Part shown: piece after piece, positions 6,443-10,113 of the stretch
How positions within the stretch are numbered: the stretch's first letter is position 1
Layout of the letters: every line of letters begins with the position of its first letter
Assembly: GCA_964358855.1 (NCBI GenBank)
Contig: CAYHQQ010000105.1
Coordinates: forward strand, 1-10,113
DNA from: UBA2396 sp038042175
GTDB taxonomy: Bacteria; Planctomycetota; Phycisphaerae; Phycisphaerales; UBA1924
Reading direction: 5' to 3'
DNA length: 10,113 bases
The notes under the pieces: model-generated
What the model was told of the DNA's origin: nothing
Database searches by the model: none
Seen by the model: only the letters and a program-made list of their open reading frames with translations
Made by a program: the position numbers and the translations under genes

Positions 6443-7327
6443 ATGGACCGCGTTTCTCCCATCATCGCCTCCGATCCGCAAGGCGATTCTTGCGCTCCCC
6501 CAGTCCATTCCCTTCCCGACCTTCTCAATGCTCTCGTTGATCTCAAGGGCGACATCCGCACTCTCTGCGCCCGCTTTGATCTCTCTGGCGAAGAGCTCCT
6601 CGCCGTCCTCAACACCAGACCACCCGTCCAGAAAACTCCCGCAACCAGCTTCCTCGCGCAACAGAACCACTTGCGGGCCGTCATCGCGGGCTGCGAACCC
6701 CTCGTCGAGATCATCGACACCACCACCGACCCGCGCCAGCGCTTCGGCGCCGCAATCCGCCTCGCAAACATCCTCTGCGGCGGCCCCCTCCACCCGCGCC
6801 CCCGCAAACCGCGCCCCTACAAGCCCCGCTCCAAATCCCGCCCCACCTCCGCCACGCTTCCCGCCACCGCGCTTCCCGTCGCGACTCCCCAGCCTCCCAT
6901 CGATCAGCTCCCCCCACAGCTGCAAAGCCTCGCGGACGCTGTCCCTTTTCCTTCTGCCGACTCTCCCCACAACGCCAACCTTTCCCCCTCTCCCGAAACT
7001 CCCACCACCGCTCCCGCCGTCCCCACGCAATTGGCGCCGGCCCAAGTCCTCGCGCTCTCCCGCCGCGTCGACTCTCCAGACGTCCGCGGCGATTTCCAAG
7101 ACGTCCGCGTCGATTCCGAATCGCCCCCGCAAGACAATCCCCCACGCGCCAAATGCGACTCCGTTCCAGAGCCGACTCATTCACATCGCGACAAGGCCGC
7201 ACTTGCGCGCGTTCACAACGAGCATCGCGCCCCGCGCCATCGCACAAGTCATCATTTCCGCTGGCGGCATCCAAACCATGCCCCACTCCTTCGATCCAGG
7301 GGCAGATTACCCGCCGGAAGCGAGTAA
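6443..7327 (+). CDS. Hypothetical protein, possible HTH and Pro-rich tail
   Basis: A 294-residue protein I cannot assign to a named family. Residues 24-115 look ordered and helical: SLPDLLNALVDLKGDIRTLC followed by ARFDLSGEELLAVLNT has the spacing of a helix-turn-helix, and a second helical block (ATSFLAQQNHLRAVIAGCEP to RFGAAIRLANILCGG) follows. From about residue 117 the chain becomes proline-, serine- and arginine-rich and probably disordered, ending in a His/Arg-rich stretch. The codon pattern (third positions mostly C or T) supports real coding and differs from the rival frames, which translate to simple Ser/Pro or Gly/Arg runs. ATG at 6443 is preferred over GTG 6434 and TTG 6437; no clear ribosome binding site precedes any of them. 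It resembles DNA-binding-like hypothetical proteins I associate with Phycisphaerae, but a DNA role is inference. It converges with the aminopeptidase gene. Confidence 0.6.
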   Translation: MDRVSPIIASDPQGDSCAPPVHSLPDLLNALVDLKGDIRTLCARFDLSGEELLAVLNTRPPVQKTPATSFLAQQNHLRAVIAGCEPLVEIIDTTTDPRQRFGAAIRLANILCGGPLHPRPRKPRPYKPRSKSRPTSATLPATALPVATPQPPIDQLPPQLQSLADAVPFPSADSPHNANLSPSPETPTTAPAVPTQLAPAQVLALSRRVDSPDVRGDFQDVRVDSESPPQDNPPRAKCDSVPEPTHSHRDKAALARVHNEHRAPRHRTSHHFRWRHPNHAPLLRSRGRLPAGSE

Positions 7328-7441
7328 CGCCGGAGCCCACCACACCCTTCCCGCGGCCCCACATCGCCAAGGCCGCCATACCTCAGACAACTCGTCAAGC
7401 ATGTGTCGTTCCGCGTGCCTCCCGGCACATCGGCGAATCTC

Positions 7442-8617
7442 TCATGCGCCAGGCCAACCGGAAAAAAGGAACCTGCCATCGCGCTGAACCAACTCCCCAT
7501 CCCCGTGAACCGTGCCTCCGGGACTTCCCGGGTACGCGCCGCCGGGGCGCAGGTCGCACACCATGTCCCAGTGCAGGGCCGACTGGTTGGTGTTGCCGCT
7601 CTGGGGATACCCCGCGCCCACGGCCGCGTGGAACGTGCCGCCGATCTTTTCATCGAAGAACGTGTTCCTCGTGAATCCCTTAAGGTGGTAATTGGTTCCC
7701 AGGGCGATCTCGCCGCAGTTGCGGGCACCCTCATCCTGATCCAGGAGCTTGACGAGGTAATCCTCGTTCTTGGTCGCACTCGCCTCGACGACGCGCCCTG
7801 CCTTGAACTTCAGGCGAATGCCCTCGACCTCCTTGCCCTTGTAGATCGCGGGGAAGGTGTAGTTGACGACGCCGTCGACGCCGCGGGGGCCTGTTTCCAC
7901 CTCGCCATCGGGGAAGTTCTCGCCGCCGGAGTGGTTCATCCACGTGCGCCCCGAAACATCAACAGTCAGATCGGTGCCGTCGTGCTTGTGCCCGCCGCGA
8001 GAGCCGTCGCTTGACGGGGCCTGGAACCGAAGTGTGCTCCTGGCCTGAAAGTACGCGCGGGCCCGTTCCTGCTGCTCGCGCAGCTCGAGCCACGCCGTCA
8101 CGGGGTCGGAGAGGTGCAGGAATCCGGCGGCAAAGACCCAATCGGAATAATCGGCGAGTGACATCTGGGCGTCCTGGGCCGCCGCCTGACTCGGAATCTC
8201 CGTGAGGACGTACCGCGACTCGCCCCGGGCGTGACGCTGGAGGGACATGCTGATGAGATCTCGGCGCGAAGCCTGCGCCATGGCGACCTTCGAAGGGTCC
8301 ATGTGCCCCAGAAACCTCGTGTTGATCGGATGGATCAGCACGATCATCACATCGCACCTTTCGAGGCGGCACCTCTCGAACGGGCACTCGTGCGTGATCT
8401 GCTCATCGCTCCCATGCCGCAGCTTGACCTCCTGGAGACTCTCAGGACGCGAGTGGAAGCTGGGGTGGCCCCCCGCCCTCAGCACGCTCTCGAAAATCGC
8501 CTCGACTGCCGGCATCGCGGCCGGCTCGCCCAGGACGGTGACAAGATCCCCCTTGCGGACCTGCGTGGAATATCGCACGAGCACATCAGCCAGTTTGTCG
8601 AGTCGTGGGTCTCGCAT
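7442..8617 (-). CDS. Aminopeptidase, M29 (thermophilic metalloprotease) family
   Basis: A 391-residue protein matching the usual length of M29 leucyl-type aminopeptidases (AmpS/AmpT/PepS group), cytoplasmic dimeric enzymes with two metal ions that remove N-terminal residues from peptides. The metal-site positions expected of the family are visible in order: E239 in FPDGEVETGP, E303 in CGEIALGTN, H330 and Y337 in GGTFHAAVGAGYP, and H349 and D351 in SALHWDMV. The N-terminus MRDPRLDKLADVLVRYSTQVRKGD is typical, so I start at 8617. The frame is open upstream to 8815, but that extension (Ser/Arg/Pro-rich) covers the divergent promoter and the start of the opposite gene and is not coding. The C-terminal DGELVQRDGRF is also as in the family, with a short Gly/Pro-rich insertion before it. 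It is divergent to the SRPBCC-ArsR module and probably a housekeeping peptide-recycling gene. Confidence 0.92.
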   Translation of the reverse strand: MRDPRLDKLADVLVRYSTQVRKGDLVTVLGEPAAMPAVEAIFESVLRAGGHPSFHSRPESLQEVKLRHGSDEQITHECPFERCRLERCDVMIVLIHPINTRFLGHMDPSKVAMAQASRRDLISMSLQRHARGESRYVLTEIPSQAAAQDAQMSLADYSDWVFAAGFLHLSDPVTAWLELREQQERARAYFQARSTLRFQAPSSDGSRGGHKHDGTDLTVDVSGRTWMNHSGGENFPDGEVETGPRGVDGVVNYTFPAIYKGKEVEGIRLKFKAGRVVEASATKNEDYLVKLLDQDEGARNCGEIALGTNYHLKGFTRNTFFDEKIGGTFHAAVGAGYPQSGNTNQSALHWDMVCDLRPGGAYPGSPGGTVHGDGELVQRDGRFLFSGWPGA

Positions 8618-8624
8618 CGCGGGG

Positions 8625-8630
8625 ATTCTA
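8625..8630 (-). promoter_or_regulatory. Possible -10 box of aminopeptidase gene
   Basis: On the minus strand TAGAAT ends seven bases upstream of the ATG at 8617, and no Shine-Dalgarno sequence is visible in between. This arrangement would give a leaderless or nearly leaderless mRNA. No clear -35 element is seen at the standard distance, so the call is tentative. Confidence 0.3.
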
Positions 8631-8692
8631 CTGCGAAAGGAACATCTCCGGAGGGGCCCATGGCGCCCGTCGGCTCGAGGGAGGATGCCCCC

Positions 8693-8721
8693 TTGCCTCC
8701 GCAGGACGGGCAGGCTAATAT
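8693..8721 (+). promoter_or_regulatory. Sigma-70-type promoter of SRPBCC-ArsR module
   Basis: TTGCCT at 8693-8698 and TAATAT at 8716-8721 are separated by exactly 17 bp, a good housekeeping-type promoter. Transcription would begin around 8728, inside the palindrome at 8721-8738, so a protein bound there would block RNA polymerase. The leader would be only about a dozen bases but would still contain the ribosome binding site. Confidence 0.6.
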
Positions 8722-8738
8722 GCAACCTGGAGGTTGCA
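8721..8738. promoter_or_regulatory. Palindromic operator candidate over RBS
   Basis: TGCAACCTGGAGGTTGCA is a perfect inverted repeat: 8-bp arms TGCAACCT and AGGTTGCA around a central GG. It starts at the last base of the -10 box, spans the predicted transcription start and includes the GGAGG ribosome binding site (8729-8733). ArsR-family dimers bind such dyads, and the module's second gene encodes an ArsR protein, so autorepression through this site is the simplest reading. In RNA it could also fold only with an impossibly tight 2-nt loop, so a DNA site is the likelier role. Confidence 0.65.
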
Positions 8739-8739
8739 C

Positions 8740-9204
8740 ATGAGCAGGTCGAGCACGGATCGGATCGAGAAAAGGATCGAGCTTGCGGCCCCGGTGGCCA
8801 GGGTCTGGCGGGCACTGACCGACCACAAGGAATTCAGCCAGTGGTTCAGGGTGAACCTTGAGGGCCCGTTCGTTCCCGGCAAGATCACCCGAGGCCGGAT
8901 CACCTACCCGGGGTACGAGCACCTGGTGATGGAAGTCGTGGTCCAGAAGATGGAGAGCGAGCGGCTCTTCTCGTTCAACTGGCACCCCTACGCGGTGGAC
9001 TCCAAGGCGGACTACTCGAAGGAGCCGCCCACGCTGGTCGAGTTCAGGCTCCAGAAGACGCCCACGGGGACGCTGCTTGTCGTGTCCGAGTCGGGGTTCG
9101 ACTCGATCCCGCTCGCACGCCGCGCCGAAGCGTTCCGCATGAACGATGGCGGCTGGACCGAGCAGGTCAAGAACATCGAGGCCCACGTTGCCAAAGCGCC
9201 ATGA
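8740..9204 (+). CDS. SRPBCC / AHSA1-family protein (ArsR-linked)
   Basis: A 154-residue SRPBCC domain protein of the AHSA1 type. The family pattern is visible in RIEKRIELAAPVARVWRALT, then EFSQWFRVNLEGPFVPG, the strand MEVVVQKMESERLFSFNWHP, VEFRLQKTPTGTLLVVSESGFDS across several segments, and the long closing helix with GGWTEQVKNIEAHV. The start ATG at 8740 sits six bases after GGAGG (8729-8733), a good ribosome binding site; the TTG at 8734 is rejected. The next gene, an ArsR-type repressor, overlaps its 3' end, which is the standard gene pair for this subfamily. Expression is probably controlled at the palindrome just upstream. The ligand is unknown; paired regulators of this kind are thought to respond to small molecules or stress rather than metals. 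It is paralogous in family to the gene at 109-588 but clearly different in sequence. Confidence 0.9.
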   Translation: MSRSSTDRIEKRIELAAPVARVWRALTDHKEFSQWFRVNLEGPFVPGKITRGRITYPGYEHLVMEVVVQKMESERLFSFNWHPYAVDSKADYSKEPPTLVEFRLQKTPTGTLLVVSESGFDSIPLARRAEAFRMNDGGWTEQVKNIEAHVAKAP

Positions 9205-9532
9205 ACGATCCGAGCGGACTCTGCGGCGCAGCGCGCCGATCTTCGCCGCCCTGGGCGACCAGACGCGACTGGCACTGATCGCACGCCTCGGAGGCGGCTC
9301 GCCGCTCTCGATCTCACGTCTCACCCAGGGACTGGCGCTGACGCGCCAGGCGATCACCAAGCACCTTCGAGTGCTCGAGAACGCCGGATTGGTCAGGGGT
9401 GTTCGTCACGGACGCGAGAGTCACTTTGAACTCGAGCCCGAGGCTTTGGATGACGCCAGGAGCGCCCTGGAGAGCATCTCGCGCCAGTGGGATGATGCGT
9501 TGGCGAGGTTGAAGTCGTTTGTGGAAAGATGA
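9188..9532 (+). CDS. ArsR-family transcriptional repressor
   Basis: A winged helix-turn-helix protein of the ArsR/SmtB fold. From a TTG start at 9188 it has 114 residues: RRSAPIFAALGDQTRLALIARL is the typical first helices, LTRQAITKHLRVLENAGLV (residues 51-69) the recognition region, and GVRHGRESHFEL the wing. The C-terminal ISRQWDDALARLKSFVER is usual for ArsR proteins paired with AHSA1 genes. The metal-binding ELCVCDL motif is absent, so metal sensing is unlikely. The start is uncertain. TTG 9188 has GAGG (9177-9180) at a seven-base spacing and overlaps the upstream gene by 17 bases. ATG 9146 is also in frame but has a 59-base overlap. The inviting ATG at 9201, in an ATGA stop-start overlap, is out of frame and would need a -1 shift around 9212 to enter this protein. 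Confidence 0.87.
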   Translation: MPKRHERSERTLRRSAPIFAALGDQTRLALIARLGGGSPLSISRLTQGLALTRQAITKHLRVLENAGLVRGVRHGRESHFELEPEALDDARSALESISRQWDDALARLKSFVER

Positions 9533-9550
9533 GCGTTCGGGGCCCCAAAG

Positions 9551-9572
9551 CGGCTTCGGAGGCCCCAAGCCG
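9551..9572 (+). other. Weak hairpin between ArsR and zinc-ribbon genes
   Basis: CGGCTT at 9551-9556 pairs with AAGCCG at 9567-9572 across a 10-nt loop. No run of T follows, so intrinsic termination is not supported. The surrounding stretch also contains two GGCCCCAA words about 20 bp apart, which makes chance pairing plausible. Confidence 0.25.
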
Positions 9573-9585
9573 GTAGCATTGGGAG

Positions 9586-10011
9586 GTGAAGCCGTCGATC
9601 CTCAGCCCCCGCTCGTTTGGCGCGCCCGTGATGCGACGCGTTTCCATGTGGTGCGTCGCTCTCTCCTCGTTGGTGGTGCTCGCCACGATCGCGTACGTCG
9701 TGCTCCGCCAGGCTCTGGACTGGCCGCGGAAAGGCTGGAGCGTCTGGATCCCGCTCGCGACCGGGGCTTTGCCGATGTGTGTGATCCTGCCGTTTGGACA
9801 CTGGCTCTTGCGGGGGATTCGCCGTGATTGGGAGGCCTCGGATGGACGCCTGTGCACGGATTGCGGGTACAACGTCTCGGGATTGCCGCCGGCGGGCACG
9901 TGCCCGGAGTGCGGCCACACCTATGACATCGATCGCGACTTGGAGGTGTGGAAACTCTCGGGCTTGTCTCGGAAGGGTTCTGATCAGTCACGAGATTCAA
10001 GTCGGACATGA
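9586..10011 (+). CDS. Membrane protein with C-terminal zinc ribbon
   Basis: A 141-residue protein from GTG 9586, with two predicted membrane helices (about residues 22-41 and 53-75) and a cytoplasmic-looking zinc ribbon: C90-x2-C93 and C106-x2-C109 in the pattern CTDCGYNVSGLPPAGTCPECG. This CxxCGYxxxGLPxxGxCPECGxxY motif is common in small membrane proteins of Planctomycetota; function unknown. The hydrophilic tail after residue 118 is short and Ser/Arg/Lys-rich. Start choice is open: GTG 9586 follows GGGAGG with no spacer, which is poor, while ATG 9631 (residue 16) and ATG 9646 (residue 21) begin just before the first helix but lack a clear ribosome binding site. It lies 53 bp after the ArsR gene on the same strand, so it could be read from the same promoter, though no functional link is evident. 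Confidence 0.78.
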   Translation: MKPSILSPRSFGAPVMRRVSMWCVALSSLVVLATIAYVVLRQALDWPRKGWSVWIPLATGALPMCVILPFGHWLLRGIRRDWEASDGRLCTDCGYNVSGLPPAGTCPECGHTYDIDRDLEVWKLSGLSRKGSDQSRDSSRT

Positions 10012-10026
10012 TCCTGCACCCAGGGG

Positions 10027-10113
10027 CGTGTGTGTGTGGGGGGGGGGGGGGGGGGGGGGGGGCCGCGGGGGGAAAAAAACCCCCAAAAAAAAAAAAAAAA
10101 GCCCCCAACAATG
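10027..10113. repeat. Low-complexity homopolymer run at window end
   Basis: After a short GT repeat comes an unbroken run of about 25 G (10038-10062), then shorter blocks of G, A and C and a second long A run up to near the end. Nothing here looks like coding sequence or a structured RNA. A poly-G block followed by mixed homopolymers at the end of a contig is typical of poor base calls joined in assembly, and reading frames crossing it (for example the Phe/Pro/Gly-rich one on the minus strand) should be ignored. Confidence 0.85.

Noticed and set aside
6371..7180. Long minus-strand open frame opposite the hypothetical gene, Gly/Arg/Val-rich
   Set aside because: Its composition is the mirror of the plus-strand codon bias (third-position C/T); it has no motif, and the plus-strand frame has an ordered N-terminal domain.
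6528..7487. Alternative plus-strand frame, Ser/Pro/Ala-rich, 319 codons
   Set aside because: Almost pure low-complexity Ser/Pro; it is the shifted reading of the C-rich codons of the gene at 6443-7327.
8618..8815. N-terminal extension of the aminopeptidase frame
   Set aside because: Family N-terminus begins at MRDPRLDKL; the extension is Ser/Arg/Pro-rich and covers the divergent promoter, operator and start of the SRPBCC gene.
9551..9572. Rho-independent terminator after the ArsR gene
   Set aside because: Stem of only 6 bp and no T-run downstream.
9602..10111. Minus-strand open frame with Phe and Pro runs
   Set aside because: It starts in the homopolymer artefact and is antisense to the zinc-ribbon gene.
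1..10113. tRNA, rRNA or riboswitch
   Set aside because: Scanning the intergenic stretches by eye showed no tRNA-like GTTCRA core with matching arms and no conserved rRNA or riboswitch sequence; a covariance-model search would settle it.

Overview
This is a GC-rich bacterial window, most likely from a planctomycete (Phycisphaerae-like) and probably a whole metagenomic contig. The clearest taxonomic hint is the gene at the right end. It encodes a two-helix membrane protein with a CxxCGY...GLP...CPECG zinc ribbon, a small-protein type I associate with Planctomycetota. The C/T-ended codon use and proline-rich tail of the hypothetical gene at 6443-7327 fit that too. Both ends are low complexity: a 7-bp tandem repeat at 1-55, and homopolymer runs at 10038-10113 that look like a sequencing or assembly artefact.

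Left part (56-1034): an SRPBCC/AHSA1-family protein followed 41 bp later by a four-helix DoxX-like membrane protein, probably one transcription unit. Directly downstream (about 1055-1275) is a short remnant of an IS3-family insertion sequence. It keeps both terminal inverted repeats and a small reading frame that joins the start of OrfA to the end of OrfB, so most of the element has been deleted.

Centre (1279-5964, minus strand): one very large gene of 1561 codons, and the most interesting object here. It has an N-terminal restriction-like (QxK-type) nuclease domain, a STAND/NACHT-like P-loop NTPase core, and a long alpha-helical C-terminal region with HEAT-like repeats. This is the architecture of Avs-type and other STAND antiphage defence proteins. 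Its sampled GC (about 52-53%) is well below that of its neighbours (about 67-70%), and it abuts the IS remnant, so horizontal acquisition is likely.

Right of it (5965-6442): a gene-free stretch with an inverted repeat and degenerate CTCTGCG-type repeats. Next come a hypothetical protein with a possible helix-turn-helix and a proline-rich tail (6443-7327, plus) and a convergent M29-type metallo-aminopeptidase (7442-8617, minus).

Right end (8640-10011): a compact, apparently self-regulated module. A promoter (TTGCCT-N17-TAATAT) and a perfect 18-bp palindrome overlapping the ribosome binding site precede a second SRPBCC/AHSA1 gene. An ArsR-family repressor gene overlaps its end, with an ambiguous start. 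The zinc-ribbon membrane protein gene follows. The palindrome is the natural candidate operator for the ArsR protein.
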